The notes under the pieces are model-generated. The model saw nothing but the letters and a program-made list of their open reading frames with translations, was not told the origin of the DNA and did not search any database. From Agaribacterium haliotis (GTDB lineage Bacteria; Pseudomonadota; Gammaproteobacteria; Pseudomonadales; Cellvibrionaceae): a stretch of 64,000 nucleotides of DNA. How positions within the stretch are numbered: position 1 is the first letter of the stretch; every line of letters begins with the position of its first letter. A program made the position numbers and the translations under genes. The stretch spans positions 1-64,000 of the forward strand of contig NZ_NKQJ01000003.1 of NCBI RefSeq assembly GCF_002312815.1, in the 5' to 3' direction. Below are positions 17,764-29,526 of this stretch, in pieces.

Positions 17764-18867
17764 CTACCCTTTGTGCGCTGAAGCGAGATACTCTTCGCTT
17801 TGCATTTCCTGCAGGCGGCTTTGGGTGCGTTCGAACTCAAAGCTGAGGCGGCCTTGCGTGTAAAGCTCAAGAAAGGGCTTTTCGGCACTGATAATGAGCT
17901 TCACATTGCGGTCGTAGAACTCATCAACAAGATAGATAAAACGGCGGGCCTGATCGTCGTTCTTTTCACCAAAACACGGCACTTGGCTTAAGAGCACCGT
18001 GTGGTATTCACGGGCAAGTTCGATATAGTCATTCTGGGAGCGCGGGCCATCACACAGGGCATAAAAATCAAACCAGGCCACACCATCCCCCTCCAGACGC
18101 ACTTGAATCAGGCGCCCTTCAACCTCTATCTCCGCATCTTTGTGCACATGCTCGTCGGCAGGCACCAGAGCGTGAAAACAGCGATCGAGCGCTTTATCAG
18201 CGTCAGCACTCAGCGGCGTGTAATAAAGCTCACTTTGCTTTAGGGCACGCAAGCGGTAGTCAGTACCGCCGTCGACATTCACCACCTTGGTGTGTCGCTC
18301 TAGCAAATCAATCGCCGGCAAAAAGCGCGCGCGTTGCAAACCGTCTTTATACAAACCACTGGGAACAATATTGGATGTCGCAACCAGGCAAACACCGCGC
18401 CGAAATAAAGCATCGAGCAAGTTTGCCAAAATCATCGCGTCGGTGATATCAACAACAAAAAACTCGTCAAAACAGATCACACGATAACGCTTGGCAAATT
18501 TCTCTGCGACAATTTCCAGCGGATCACTGGCATCTTTTAATTGTTTAAGCTCACTGTGCACACTGCGCATAAAACGGTGAAAGTGCGTGCGCAGCTTTTT
18601 CTCAAACGGCAGAGCGTCGTAAAAAAGATCCATCAGATAGGTCTTACCGCGACCAACCCCGCCCCAGAAATACAGCCCGCGCAGCGGTTGTGTGTCCTGT
18701 TTGCGAAACCACGAAAACCACGTCTTAACCCTGGCCTCATTTTGCGCGAGCAAATCCAGATAAAGTTTGTCCAACAAACTCACAGCTGCAGCTTGAGCCG
18801 CGTCTTCTTGAAAACCTTGATACTCGATATCGTGGCGATAGCGCTCGAGCGGACTGGGATTAGACAT
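17764..18867 (-). CDS. zapE: cell division protein ZapE (AFG1-like ATPase)
   Basis: AAA-type ATPase that associates with the Z-ring in Escherichia coli. Walker A GGVGRGKTYLMD near residue 69 and Walker B ICFDEFFVVD near 128, followed by ATSNIVPSGLYKDGLQRARFLP, diagnostic of the AFG1/ZapE family. The ATG at 18867 gives 367 residues, close to the 375 of E. coli; the frame extends 25 codons upstream but that part is not conserved. Divergent from zapG, as in E. coli (yhcM/yhcB). Confidence 0.95.
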   Translation of the reverse strand: MSNPSPLERYRHDIEYQGFQEDAAQAAAVSLLDKLYLDLLAQNEARVKTWFSWFRKQDTQPLRGLYFWGGVGRGKTYLMDLFYDALPFEKKLRTHFHRFMRSVHSELKQLKDASDPLEIVAEKFAKRYRVICFDEFFVVDITDAMILANLLDALFRRGVCLVATSNIVPSGLYKDGLQRARFLPAIDLLERHTKVVNVDGGTDYRLRALKQSELYYTPLSADADKALDRCFHALVPADEHVHKDAEIEVEGRLIQVRLEGDGVAWFDFYALCDGPRSQNDYIELAREYHTVLLSQVPCFGEKNDDQARRFIYLVDEFYDRNVKLIISAEKPFLELYTQGRLSFEFERTQSRLQEMQSEEYLASAHKG

Positions 18868-19031
18868 GGGTGTATCTCGTTGACACTGAATACGTTGGCC
18901 GAAGGGCAAGGCGGCGCAATTTAACAAATTTTCCAGCCGCATTCATATAAAGCGTGGGATTTTATGTATCATAGAACTATAAGTAGCAGAATGATTCGTA
19001 CCACCCTGTAGCAAGCCGATGGAGGCAAAGT

Positions 19032-19505
19032 GTGTTTTCTTTAGAAGTCTTGATTATGATCAGCGCCATTGTGTTTTGCATCGGCGGTTTACTGGGCGCT
19101 TTTATTAGTCGCAGCATGTTCCCACCCGAACAACAAAAAGCACTAGAGGAAAGCCTTAGCAACAGCCGCAAAGAGCTGGATCAATACCAAAAAGATGTCG
19201 CCCAGCACTTTGCCGAAACTGCGCAACTGGTCAACAACTTAACGCAAAGCTACAAAAATGTGCACGACCACCTGGCCTCAGGCGCGCTGCAATTAACCAA
19301 TGCCGAAATCACTCAAAGCATGATTGCCGCCGGCGACCAAAAGCTGGGCCTAGAAGCCCAGGAGAGCCTCGATGAACAACAGGTTCAAGCGCCGCGCGAC
19401 TGGGCCCCCAAGGCGCCAGGGCAAACCGGTACGCTCAGCGAAGAATTTGGGCTCGATGACAGCATAGAGCAGCACAGCCCCAACGATAACAAGCACAGCG
19501 CTTAA
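19032..19505 (+). CDS. zapG: DUF1043 / YhcB (ZapG) envelope-division protein
   Basis: Single-pass inner-membrane protein linked to cell division and envelope growth. N-terminal transmembrane helix (residues about 5-25) with the family motif GGLLGAFISR, then a coiled coil (about 35-85) and an acidic, low-complexity tail. GTG start with GGAGG at 19021-19025, six bases upstream. 157 residues. Next to zapE and degS, matching the usual order. Confidence 0.92.
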   Translation: MFSLEVLIMISAIVFCIGGLLGAFISRSMFPPEQQKALEESLSNSRKELDQYQKDVAQHFAETAQLVNNLTQSYKNVHDHLASGALQLTNAEITQSMIAAGDQKLGLEAQESLDEQQVQAPRDWAPKAPGQTGTLSEEFGLDDSIEQHSPNDNKHSA

Positions 19506-19513
19506 GCCCGCGC

Positions 19514-20608
19514 GTGCACCTATTAACCAGTTTCTACCGTTTCGCTCGCGGCCCGGCTCTGGCCGGCCTTGTGATCGCCGCTCTGCTATCGCTGCTCTAC
19601 CCCCAATACTTCAGCGGCGATGAAGGCAGCCCGGCAGTCAGCAGCTACGCCGACGCCGTCGACAAAGCCTCGGCCTCGGTGGTCAACATCTACACCCTGC
19701 GCAGCAGCCCGGCTAATCAGGGGCGCTATAACCCTGTCACCGGGCGCTTTGTCGGGCCCGAAAAAAGCCAGGTCACTCCCAGCACAGGCTCTGGCGTTAT
19801 TGTCTCGGGCGATGGTTATATCGTTACTGCGCTGCACGTTATTGAGTGGGCAAGAGAAATTCGCGTCGCTCTGCAAGACGGCAGAGAAGCCATCCCTGAA
19901 ATTATCGGCGTCAGCGAAGAAGATGACGTCGCCATCCTCAAGATAGAACTCGATCAACTCCAGGCGATAGAGCTCGGCCAAGCTGAAAATGTTCGTGTCG
20001 GCGATATCGCGCTTGCCATCGGCAACCCCTTTGGAGTTGGCCAAACGGTCACCCAAGGTATTATCAGCGCGACGCGGCGCAACGGCTTAAACATCGCGCG
20101 CTTTGAAAATTATTTGCAAACCGATGCCGCCATCAACCCCGGTAACAGCGGCGGGGCACTGGTCGACGTATACGGCCGTCTGCTCGGCATCAATATCGGC
20201 GATCTGCGCCACACCTCGCTCGGCGACGCCAGCGGTATCGGTTTTGCCATCCCCGCCGACCGCGCAGTCAAAGCGCTCAACGACATTGTTGAGCACGGCC
20301 GTGTTGTTAGGGGCTGGATTGGTGTGAGTGCGTTAAATGTGACACCGAGAATTATCAAAGCGCTTAATCTAAGTGTCGATGACGGCGTGTTAATCACCGA
20401 CACTTATCAGGGCGGCCCGGCGGATATTGCCGGCGTTATCCCCGGAGACGTTGTTGTCGCCATCAATGGCCACGCCGTTAACAGCATGGAAGACGCCATC
20501 GGCGAATTTGCAGATCTGCGGCCCAACGACGTTATCCAACTGGATTTAGCTCGCGCAAACAAACGCATGCAGCTAGAGGTTTTACTTGGCACCGCGCCGA
20601 CACGATAA
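19514..20608 (+). CDS. degS: DegS/AlgW periplasmic serine protease
   Basis: Membrane-anchored trimeric protease that senses misfolded outer-membrane proteins and cuts the anti-sigma factor, releasing sigma-E/AlgU. N-terminal anchor (about 14-32), trypsin-like domain with catalytic His in VTALHVIEW, Asp in SEEDDVAILKI and Ser in NPGNSGGAL, then a single PDZ domain (about 265-355), the DegS rather than DegP/DegQ layout. GTG start 9 bp after zapG; no ATG is available. Pseudomonas calls the orthologue algW. Confidence 0.93.
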   Translation: MHLLTSFYRFARGPALAGLVIAALLSLLYPQYFSGDEGSPAVSSYADAVDKASASVVNIYTLRSSPANQGRYNPVTGRFVGPEKSQVTPSTGSGVIVSGDGYIVTALHVIEWAREIRVALQDGREAIPEIIGVSEEDDVAILKIELDQLQAIELGQAENVRVGDIALAIGNPFGVGQTVTQGIISATRRNGLNIARFENYLQTDAAINPGNSGGALVDVYGRLLGINIGDLRHTSLGDASGIGFAIPADRAVKALNDIVEHGRVVRGWIGVSALNVTPRIIKALNLSVDDGVLITDTYQGGPADIAGVIPGDVVVAINGHAVNSMEDAIGEFADLRPNDVIQLDLARANKRMQLEVLLGTAPTR

Positions 20609-20677
20609 GGGCCGGCGCGTAAAAACACTGAGAGCCAGGCCTGCGTTAAAACAAACCTAAAAAAACTGCCCGCTGCC

Positions 20678-21985
20678 CTAATCTTGCTTAATTCGATATT
20701 CCGCTGAACGCGCGTGCGCCTCGAGCGACTCCGAACGCGCCAACACCGATGCGATCTTGCCGAGGCTCGATGCCCCCTGCTCCGAGCAGTAAATCAATGA
20801 CGAGCGTTTGACGTAGTCGTAGACACCGAGCGGTGACGAAAAGCGCGCGGTTCCGGAAGTCGGCAGTACATGATTGGGGCCCGCACAATAATCACCGAGC
20901 GACTCAGAGCTGTGACGCCCCATAAATATGGCGCCCGCGTGACGAATCTGGTCGAGGTAGCGCTCCGGCTCATCGACACTTAACTCGAGATGCTCAGGGG
21001 CAATGCGATTGACCAAAGTCATCGCTTCGTCCATGCTCTGAGTCAGAATCAGTGCGCCGCGATCTCTCAAGCTTTGCGCCGCAACCTCAGCGCGCGCCAA
21101 GCTCGGCAACAGGGCTTTAATGCTCTTTTCAACCGCATCAATAAATGCCGCATCTGGGCTGACCAGAATCGCCTGAGCTAATTCATCGTGCTCCGCCTGA
21201 GAGAACAAATCCATGGCGATCCAATCGGGGTCGGTCAGGCCGTCGCAAACCACTAAGATTTCTGACGGCCCGGCGATCATATCGATGTCAACCACACCGA
21301 AAACTTCGCGCTTGGCCGTGGCTACATAGATATTTCCGGGCCCGACAATTTTGTCTACCTTAGCCACCGTCTCGGTACCGTAGGCCAACGCGGCGACAGC
21401 TTGCGCACCGCCGACACAGATCACCTTGTCTACGCCTGCGACTTTAGCTGCGGCGAGCACGATATCGTTGACTTCGCCATCGGGCGTCGGGCTAACCATA
21501 ACCACTTCAGGGACACCAGCTACTTTTGCCGGAATGGCGGCCATAATGACCGACGACGGGTACGCGGCTTTACCGCCGGGCACATAAAGACCAACACGAT
21601 CGAGTGGCGTCACTTTCTGGCCGAGCACCGTGCCGTCGGCCTCGGTGTAGCTCCAACTTTGGCTAACTTGATGTTGGTGGTAGCTGCGAACGCGTTCAGC
21701 GGCCTGCTCCAGTGCCCGCAACTGTTCAGCCGGCACTCTTGCAGCGGCGGCATCAATCGCCTCCTGCCCGAGCACCAGCTCACTCGCATCGCTCAGCTCG
21801 CGCCTATCAAAACGGTTTGTATACTCAAGCAAAGCCTCGTCACCGCGCGTGCGCACGTCTTTGATAACCTGTTTTACAATGTCGAGCACGCCCTCTTCCT
21901 GCGCCTCCTCCCAGGCCAACAAGCTATCGAGCTGCTCATCAAAACCCGCCTCTCGGGTTGACATCTTTTTTATCAGCGCCGCCAC
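20678..21985 (-). CDS. hisD: histidinol dehydrogenase
   Basis: Catalyses the last two oxidations of histidine synthesis, histidinol to histidine, with NAD+ and zinc. 435 residues, as usual. Visible family blocks: [68 protein letters not shown] and the zinc/catalytic segment [10 protein letters not shown]. It follows hisG by 24 bp. In Pseudomonas hisC usually follows hisD; here the next gene is the convergent degS. Confidence 0.97.
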   Translation of the reverse strand: MAALIKKMSTREAGFDEQLDSLLAWEEAQEEGVLDIVKQVIKDVRTRGDEALLEYTNRFDRRELSDASELVLGQEAIDAAAARVPAEQLRALEQAAERVRSYHQHQVSQSWSYTEADGTVLGQKVTPLDRVGLYVPGGKAAYPSSVIMAAIPAKVAGVPEVVMVSPTPDGEVNDIVLAAAKVAGVDKVICVGGAQAVAALAYGTETVAKVDKIVGPGNIYVATAKREVFGVVDIDMIAGPSEILVVCDGLTDPDWIAMDLFSQAEHDELAQAILVSPDAAFIDAVEKSIKALLPSLARAEVAAQSLRDRGALILTQSMDEAMTLVNRIAPEHLELSVDEPERYLDQIRHAGAIFMGRHSSESLGDYCAGPNHVLPTSGTARFSSPLGVYDYVKRSSLIYCSEQGASSLGKIASVLARSESLEAHARSAEYRIKQD

Positions 21986-22009
21986 TACATCACCTATAGT
22001 TTGTCTTAA

Positions 22010-22663
22010 TCAGACGTTTTCTTTTTGCTGCTCACGATCGCGTACAACACCGGCAATCGCATCAATAAACGCTTCAATTTGCTGGTGCTTCATTTTTAAC
22101 GAAGCCTTGTTGACAATTAGCCGCGAACTAATCTGGGCAATCTCTTCGCGCGGCTCAAGGCCGTTGGCAACCAGGGTATTACCGGTATCGACAATGTCGA
22201 CGATCTCGTCGGCAAGATCCATCAGCGGCGCCAACTCCATCGCTCCGTAGAGCTTAATAATATCAACCTGCTGCCCCTTTTCGGCGTAGTATTGCTTGGC
22301 CAAATTCACGTATTTGGTCGCAACCTTCATTCGCCCAACTTTAGGCGCCTGCCCAACCATCGCGGCAGTCATTAAACGACAGCGACTGATCTGTAAATCC
22401 AGCGGCTCGTAAAACCCCTTGCCGCCGTGTTCCAACAGTGTATCTTTGCCGGCCACACCGATATCGGCCGCACCAAACTCGACGTAGGTCGGTACATCGC
22501 TGCCGCGTAAAATCAACAGGCGCACATCGGGCGAGCTTGTCTCAAAGGTCAATTTGCGACTTTTACTGATATCTTCAAGCGGTTCGATGCCCGCGGCAGC
22601 CAACAGCGGCAGAGTTTCTTTAAGGATACGCCCCTTAGTCAGGGCAATGGTCAGAGCGGACAT
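22010..22663 (-). CDS. hisG: ATP phosphoribosyltransferase, short form
   Basis: First and regulated enzyme of histidine synthesis, joining ATP and PRPP. At 217 residues it is the short form without the C-terminal regulatory domain; such enzymes work with HisZ, which is not in this window. Motifs: [34 protein letters not shown] and the PRPP-binding [18 protein letters not shown]. Lies 14 bp after murA. Confidence 0.96.
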   Translation of the reverse strand: MSALTIALTKGRILKETLPLLAAAGIEPLEDISKSRKLTFETSSPDVRLLILRGSDVPTYVEFGAADIGVAGKDTLLEHGGKGFYEPLDLQISRCRLMTAAMVGQAPKVGRMKVATKYVNLAKQYYAEKGQQVDIIKLYGAMELAPLMDLADEIVDIVDTGNTLVANGLEPREEIAQISSRLIVNKASLKMKHQQIEAFIDAIAGVVRDREQQKENV

Positions 22664-22677
22664 AATCTAATTCTCTG

Positions 22678-24193
<1,516 letters not shown>

Positions 24194-24287
24194 ACGGGGC
24201 CTTTTGTGATTTTTTGTGTGGAACCCGGCAGAGTCCCTCAAAGGCGGGCATTCTAATAAAAACGGCCCCGTTTATCATGCATTTTGC

Positions 24288-24917
24288 TTATTTAGCCTCT
24301 TGACCCCACGAAGCAATCGCTACATCGAGGTCATTATTGGCGTCTTTCACAGCCTGATCAAACTGTGAGCGAAAGGTTTTACCAAGGTTGACACCGTCTA
24401 AGGTGACATTGCGCAGCCGCCAGCCTTTGTCGGTGTGCCCCATGGTATAGGCGATTTTAACCGGCCCACCGTCACCGCTGACCGACTGCACCACGTAGTG
24501 GGTAGACTGGGAGCGCTCAGAGGGGCGGTCACTTTCAACCTTGATATCTAAATCGGCAAAATTAGCCATGCCTTTGCCGTAAGTCTCTACCAAACTGCGA
24601 GTAAAGGTCTCAACAAACGTGCTGCGCTGGGCTTCGCTCGCCGACAGCCAGTACTTTTTACCCATCACATTTTTGGCAATGCTTTCAAAATCTACAGAAG
24701 GTTCGAGCAGCGAACGGATTTTGGCAAAATACGCTTCCGGATCAGTTCGTAACAAATCAGTGTTGTCGCGCGCAGCTGCCAGCAAACTGCTGGTCACGCT
24801 TTGAACAACCTCAGACGGGCCGGGCTCAGCTTTCGCTTCGACATTTTCTTCACTCGCAAAAACGCTTGCTGAGAACACAAGTACAACAGAAATCAGGGAA
24901 GTAAATAAACGGCGCAT
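24288..24917 (-). CDS. mlaC: phospholipid transport periplasmic protein MlaC
   Basis: Periplasmic carrier that ferries phospholipid between the outer-membrane MlaA and the inner-membrane MlaFEDB complex. 209 residues: signal peptide ending about ASVFA, then the Tol_Tol_Ttg2 domain with LLEPSVDFESIAKNVMGKKYW, FTRSLVETYGKGMANF and GWRLRNVTLDGVNLGKTFRSQF. GGAGG lies just before the ATG. Normally it is inside mlaFEDCB; here mlaF, mlaE and mlaD are not upstream and mlaB is not downstream. Confidence 0.95.
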   Translation of the reverse strand: MRRLFTSLISVVLVFSASVFASEENVEAKAEPGPSEVVQSVTSSLLAAARDNTDLLRTDPEAYFAKIRSLLEPSVDFESIAKNVMGKKYWLSASEAQRSTFVETFTRSLVETYGKGMANFADLDIKVESDRPSERSQSTHYVVQSVSGDGGPVKIAYTMGHTDKGWRLRNVTLDGVNLGKTFRSQFDQAVKDANNDLDVAIASWGQEAK

Positions 24918-25063
24918 GCGCCCTCCTTAGTGGCTGTGCGGACGAAAGCTGCGTCATCGCCCCAAATTGATGCAACATTGTAACCCAAGGCTGCGTGGAA
25001 TAATGCCAATATTGGGGCAAGTTTGCTGAACGCAAGCTGACAAATTCAAAGCTCATCGCTAAT

Positions 25064-26095
25064 ATGGCGGCCAATTTCAATTCCGATAACGAGAGAGCCA
25101 GCTTGTTCGACAGCATCCCCCTTATAATGTTCGCCGCCGCTGCTATTCTTGCCGGTTTTGTTGGTTTGATTTGGTCGGCGGACCGTTTTGTCGCTGGCGC
25201 CGCAGCTTTTGCACTTAATTTTGGCCTAACGCCAATGCTGATCGGGCTGACTATTGTCTCGTTCGGCACATCCGCACCAGAAATTCTGGTTTCGCTGAGC
25301 GCCTCGCTCGACGGCTCAGGAGATATTGCCATCGGTAATGCCATCGGCTCGAACATCGCCAATATTGGCCTTGTACTCGCCGTTACCGCACTAATCGCCC
25401 GCATTCCTGTGCAAAAACACATACTCAAAGACGAACTGCCAGTGCTGCTTATTATCACCGCAATGGCCGGCTGGTTCCTGCGAGACGCTGAACTCGATCG
25501 CAGCGAAGGCTGGATACTGCTGCTGTCACTGCTACCGGCAATGGCCTATATGATCTGGACCAAGCAGCGCGATCTCGGTGACAGCGAAAAAGCCCGCGAA
25601 GAAGAAGGTGTTGAGGCCATGTCGACCATCGCTGCCAGCCTTAGCTTTGGCGGTGGCCTGATCCTGTTAATCATCAGCGCCAAAACCCTCGTCTGGGGAG
25701 CGCAAACTACTGCCGAGTTTTTTGAGGTCAACCCGCTGATTATTGGCTTGACCGTACTCGCCATCGGCACCAGCCTGCCCGAGCTAGCGGCATCGGCGGT
25801 CAGCGCGCTGCGCGGTCACCACGATATTGCGCTCGGCAATATTATCGGCTCCAATATTTTTAACCTGCTCGCGGTGATGTCTATCCCCGGTATTATCCAG
25901 CCCCTGGCCTATGACCCAGAAGTTTTTAAGCGCGACTACCTCGCCATGGCGGGCCTGACCTTATTTTTAAGTGTCATTATCGCGTTTGCGTTCTTGAGTA
26001 AAAACAATAAGCCCGGCTTTGGCCGTATTGCCGGCGGCCTGCTGCTGCTAAGCTACGGGCTTTATTGCTACCAGCTTTACCAGGATGCCGTGTAA
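25064..26095 (+). CDS. yrbG: calcium/sodium antiporter family protein YrbG
   Basis: Inner-membrane cation exchanger of the CaCA superfamily with about ten transmembrane helices in two inverted halves. Each half carries the alpha-repeat: FGTSAPEILVS (near residue 70) and IGTSLPELAAS (near 235), with the paired GNAIGSNIANIG and GNIIGSNIFNLL. Start uncertain: ATG at 25064 has no clear ribosome site, while a TTG at 25103 follows GAGAGAG. First gene of the yrbG-kdsD-kdsC-lptCAB block, divergent from mlaC. Confidence 0.92.
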   Translation: MAANFNSDNERASLFDSIPLIMFAAAAILAGFVGLIWSADRFVAGAAAFALNFGLTPMLIGLTIVSFGTSAPEILVSLSASLDGSGDIAIGNAIGSNIANIGLVLAVTALIARIPVQKHILKDELPVLLIITAMAGWFLRDAELDRSEGWILLLSLLPAMAYMIWTKQRDLGDSEKAREEEGVEAMSTIAASLSFGGGLILLIISAKTLVWGAQTTAEFFEVNPLIIGLTVLAIGTSLPELAASAVSALRGHHDIALGNIIGSNIFNLLAVMSIPGIIQPLAYDPEVFKRDYLAMAGLTLFLSVIIAFAFLSKNNKPGFGRIAGGLLLLSYGLYCYQLYQDAV

Positions 26096-26100
26096 TCACC

Positions 26101-27075
26101 ATGACAAATGAGTCATTGATCGAAAGTGGCCGCACTGCGGTTGAAATTGAAAGTCAGGCGGTCGCCGCCCTGCTGCCGCGCATCGACCAAAAATTTGCCA
26201 GCGCGTGCAAGTTGTTGCTCGATTGTCGCGGGCGCGTCATTGTTACGGGCATGGGCAAAAGCGGGCATATTGCCAATAAAATCGCTGCGACCTTAGCCAG
26301 CACCGGCACACCGGCATTTTTTGTCCACCCCGGCGAAGCCAGTCACGGCGACTTTGGCATGATCACGCGCGACGACGTTATTATCGCGATCAGCAATTCC
26401 GGCTCCACCAACGAGCTGGTCACCTTGATCCCAATGTTCAAACGCCTCGGCGTCGCCTTTATCAGCATGAGCGGCAAACCAGCTAGCCCGCTGGCCGAGT
26501 TTGCCGACGTCAATCTCGACGTCAGTGTCGCCGAAGAGGCCTGCCCACACAATCTGGCGCCGACATCGAGCACCACTGTCACCTTAGTCATGGGCGATGC
26601 ACTCGCTGTTGCCCTGCTCAAGGCAAGGGGCTTCAGCGCAGAAGACTTTGCATTTTCCCACCCGGGCGGCGCGCTTGGACGCAAATTATTACTGCGCTGT
26701 CGCGACCTGATGCACAGCGGCGCCGACCTGCCCAGCGTCGACGCCAGCAGTTTATTGAGCACGGCCTTAAGTGAAATGACCGGCAAAGGTTTTGGCATGA
26801 CCATGGTACTCGATGGCAGCGACAAACTGCTCGGCATCTTTACCGACGGCGACCTGCGCCGCGCCATTGCCCGCAGCGACATCGATTTAAATACTGCTGA
26901 AATTAGCGAGGTCATGACAAGCAAACCGCTTACCGTCGGCCAGGACCTGCTTGCAGCCGAAGCGCTGCACATTATGGAAAACCATAAAATAACTGCCCTG
27001 GTTGTTGCCGATGATGCAGGCAAACCCGTTGGCCTTGTTCACATGCACGACCTGCTTCGCGCAGGAATTTATTAA
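26101..27075 (+). CDS. kdsD: arabinose-5-phosphate isomerase
   Basis: Converts ribulose-5-phosphate to arabinose-5-phosphate, the entry to Kdo and lipopolysaccharide synthesis. SIS domain at about residues 35-175 (GRVIVTGMGKSGHIANKIAATLASTG region, with HPGEASHGDFGMI) and two CBS motifs in the C-terminal third. ATG at 26101 gives 324 residues; the frame is open further upstream inside the end of yrbG but that part is not conserved. Confidence 0.96.
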   Translation: MTNESLIESGRTAVEIESQAVAALLPRIDQKFASACKLLLDCRGRVIVTGMGKSGHIANKIAATLASTGTPAFFVHPGEASHGDFGMITRDDVIIAISNSGSTNELVTLIPMFKRLGVAFISMSGKPASPLAEFADVNLDVSVAEEACPHNLAPTSSTTVTLVMGDALAVALLKARGFSAEDFAFSHPGGALGRKLLLRCRDLMHSGADLPSVDASSLLSTALSEMTGKGFGMTMVLDGSDKLLGIFTDGDLRRAIARSDIDLNTAEISEVMTSKPLTVGQDLLAAEALHIMENHKITALVVADDAGKPVGLVHMHDLLRAGIY

Positions 27076-27086
27076 GAGCCCAAGCC

Positions 27087-27635
27087 ATGCCCAGAACCGT
27101 ATTAACTAGACCCGAGCTGCTGGAAAAAGCCCGCAAGATTAAACTGCTGGTCCTCGATGTTGACGGCGTACTCAGCGACGGCAAGATTTATTTTGACAAC
27201 AACGGCCTAGAAACTAAAAGCTTCAACACCCTCGACGGCCAGGGCTTAAAACAATTGAAAAAAAGTGGCGTCGAGCTGGCAATTATTACCGGCCGCAAAA
27301 GCGCCATTGTCGAACGCAGAGCTAAAGAACTCGGCATCGAATTGCTGATCCAGGGCCGCGAAGACAAATTTGTTGCACTGCAAGAAATTCTCGCCAAGTA
27401 CCCGTGTGAACTCGAAAACATCGCCCACATGGGCGACGACTGGCCCGATCTGTGTGTGATGAGTAAGGTTGGCCTGGCCCTGGGTGTCGCCAATGGTCAC
27501 TGGCAGGTCAAAGAGCTCGCCGACTGGATCAGCGAGCGCAAAGGCGGTGAAGGTGCGGTGCGCGATGCCTGCGACATGCTGATGCTCGCTCAGGGAACTT
27601 ACCAACAAGCGCTGGCGCCCTATGTCAGTTTATAA
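27087..27635 (+). CDS. kdsC: 3-deoxy-manno-octulosonate-8-phosphatase
   Basis: HAD-family phosphatase releasing Kdo from Kdo-8-phosphate. Motif I DVDGVLSDG with the aspartate pair, motif II ITGR, and MGDDWPD as the late magnesium site; the small capless form, 182 residues, tetrameric in the family. Follows kdsD by 11 bp and overlaps lptC by 14 bp. Confidence 0.96.
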   Translation: MPRTVLTRPELLEKARKIKLLVLDVDGVLSDGKIYFDNNGLETKSFNTLDGQGLKQLKKSGVELAIITGRKSAIVERRAKELGIELLIQGREDKFVALQEILAKYPCELENIAHMGDDWPDLCVMSKVGLALGVANGHWQVKELADWISERKGGEGAVRDACDMLMLAQGTYQQALAPYVSL

Positions 27636-28212
27636 GTTCTCGTTTTACGCGGCAGCGGTACTCATCGCCGTCGGCGCACTGCTGCTGTTTAGCGACAGCC
27701 CGCAGAGCATACTCGGCCAAGTCGAGCTCGAAAGCGAACAGAGCACCGTCGCCTACGCCGTTGCGCGCGATACCGAAACTCAATACTTTAATGAGGACGG
27801 CAGCCTGAGTTATATCTTTAAAGCAAAAAAACTCAGCCACTTTCGCCCCAGCGAACTCGAAGAGCAGAGCTACAGCACGGCAAGCAAACCAGAAATTGAT
27901 TTTCTTGACGACAAAACCCCGTGGCGAGTCACCGCCGAGCAAGCGCTTGTCGATCACAACCGGATCATCACCTTAAACACGGATGTGCGCTTAATAAATA
28001 CCGACCAGCAAGGCGCAGTGTCCGAAATGTTAACCGAAGTACTCACGCTTGAGCCGGAGCAAAAGCTGGCCTACACCGAAGAGCCTGTTACAATAAACAG
28101 CTCGCTCGGCCATATGAGCGCCATCGGCATGCAAGCCGATTTGAACACCCGACGCATCACGCTCTTAAGTAAAGTCAAAGGCGTGCACAAACCCGAGACC
28201 CTGACACCATGA
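27622..28212 (+). CDS. lptC: lipopolysaccharide transport protein LptC
   Basis: Bitopic inner-membrane member of the Lpt bridge, passing LPS from LptB2FG to LptA. 196 residues: one transmembrane helix (about 6-23), then the beta-jellyroll with YFNEDGSLSYIFKAKKLSHF and LTEVLTLEPEQKLAYTEEPVTI. Starts inside the end of kdsC and overlaps lptA by 4 bp. Confidence 0.94.
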   Translation: MSVYKFSFYAAAVLIAVGALLLFSDSPQSILGQVELESEQSTVAYAVARDTETQYFNEDGSLSYIFKAKKLSHFRPSELEEQSYSTASKPEIDFLDDKTPWRVTAEQALVDHNRIITLNTDVRLINTDQQGAVSEMLTEVLTLEPEQKLAYTEEPVTINSSLGHMSAIGMQADLNTRRITLLSKVKGVHKPETLTP

Positions 28213-28799
28213 TTCGCGCCAGCCTCGCCGCTCTTGTTTTTTGCAGCGTTTGTACCCACGTGCTCGCCCTGCCAGACGACGCCGAACAAGACTTACAACT
28301 CGAAGCTGAAACGCTGGTGTACGATGAGACCCAGGGCACACTGACCTATGAGGGCTCGGTATTTATGCAGCAGGGCAGCATGAAAATCGAAGCCGACAAA
28401 GTTGTCATCTATGGCAATATGGACAGCGCTCAACGACTAACGGCCGACGGCCAGCCCGCTCGCTTCCAGCAAACACCGACTCTCGGCACTCCACCAGTTA
28501 TCGCCCGCGCAGATGAACTCGACTACGACGTGCAAACCAAGAGCCTATTACTGCAGGGCAACGCCCACCTCACTCAAGAGGGCTCAAGCCTAAGCGGCAA
28601 CCGAATCGAATACGACGTGATAAACTCCGTCGTCAAAGCCGGCAGCCTGCGCGAAGGCTCAAGCGATAAAAAGCGTGTAAAAATGGTGATTCCACCGAAG
28701 GTGCTCAAAACCGACGACAGCGACAGCGGCCAGGCCGCAACAGAAACTAGCGATACGACAAGCTCCGAGCCCACAACGACAGAACAACAAACTCCCTAA
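28209..28799 (+). CDS. lptA: lipopolysaccharide transport periplasmic protein LptA
   Basis: Periplasmic LPS-binding protein that polymerises into the bridge between inner and outer membrane. Signal peptide (about residues 1-20), then the OstA/jellyroll domain with [29 protein letters not shown] and a threonine/serine-rich tail (about 170-196) that looks disordered. Coupled to lptC by ATGA and one base from lptB. Confidence 0.95.
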   Translation: MIRASLAALVFCSVCTHVLALPDDAEQDLQLEAETLVYDETQGTLTYEGSVFMQQGSMKIEADKVVIYGNMDSAQRLTADGQPARFQQTPTLGTPPVIARADELDYDVQTKSLLLQGNAHLTQEGSSLSGNRIEYDVINSVVKAGSLREGSSDKKRVKMVIPPKVLKTDDSDSGQAATETSDTTSSEPTTTEQQTP

Positions 28800-28800
28800 G

Positions 28801-29526
28801 ATGGCAATATTAGAAGCACAACACCTGGCCAAAAGTTACAAGGGCCGCAGTGTCATTGTCGACGTCAGCATGCAAGTCGAGGCCGGCCAGGTCGTCGGCT
28901 TACTCGGCCCTAACGGCGCCGGTAAAACCACTTGTTTTTATATGATCGCAGGTATCGTCAAGCCCGATAAAGGCCAGGTGTTTATAGACGGCCGTGAAAT
29001 TACTCGCCTGCCGATGCACAAGCGCGCTCACGCCGGGCTCGGCTACTTGCCGCAAGAGGCCTCCGTGTTTCGCAAACTAAGCGTAACCGACAATATCAAC
29101 GCCATTTTAGAAACCCGCAGCGACCTGAATAAGCAGCAGCGCACAGAGAAACTTCAGAGCCTGCTCGAAGAGTTCCACATCACCCATATCAAAGACAGCA
29201 TGGGCATGGCCTTAAGTGGTGGCGAACGCCGCCGCGTTGAAATCGCGCGCGCGCTGGCCAGCGAACCTCAGTTTGTGCTGCTCGATGAGCCCTTCGCCGG
29301 CGTCGATCCAATCTCCGTCAGTGATATCAAAGATATTATTTTGCAGCTCAAAGCCAAGAATATCGGCGTCCTGATTACCGATCACAATGTGCGTGAAACC
29401 TTGGATATCTGCGAAAACGCCTACATCGTCAGCGAGGGTCAAATTCTTGCTCAGGGCGATGCGACAACCGTACTGGAGAACAAAAAAGTACGGGAAGTCT
29501 ATTTGGGGCAGCACTTCACACTCTAA
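28801..29526 (+). CDS. lptB: LPS export ABC transporter ATPase LptB
   Basis: Cytoplasmic ATPase that drives LPS extraction with LptF and LptG. 241 residues with Walker [12 protein letters not shown]-loop [11 protein letters not shown], signature [16 protein letters not shown], Walker [14 protein letters not shown] and the switch histidine ITDHNVRE. lptF and lptG are not in the window, as expected from their separate locus. Confidence 0.97.
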   Translation: MAILEAQHLAKSYKGRSVIVDVSMQVEAGQVVGLLGPNGAGKTTCFYMIAGIVKPDKGQVFIDGREITRLPMHKRAHAGLGYLPQEASVFRKLSVTDNINAILETRSDLNKQQRTEKLQSLLEEFHITHIKDSMGMALSGGERRRVEIARALASEPQFVLLDEPFAGVDPISVSDIKDIILQLKAKNIGVLITDHNVRETLDICENAYIVSEGQILAQGDATTVLENKKVREVYLGQHFTL

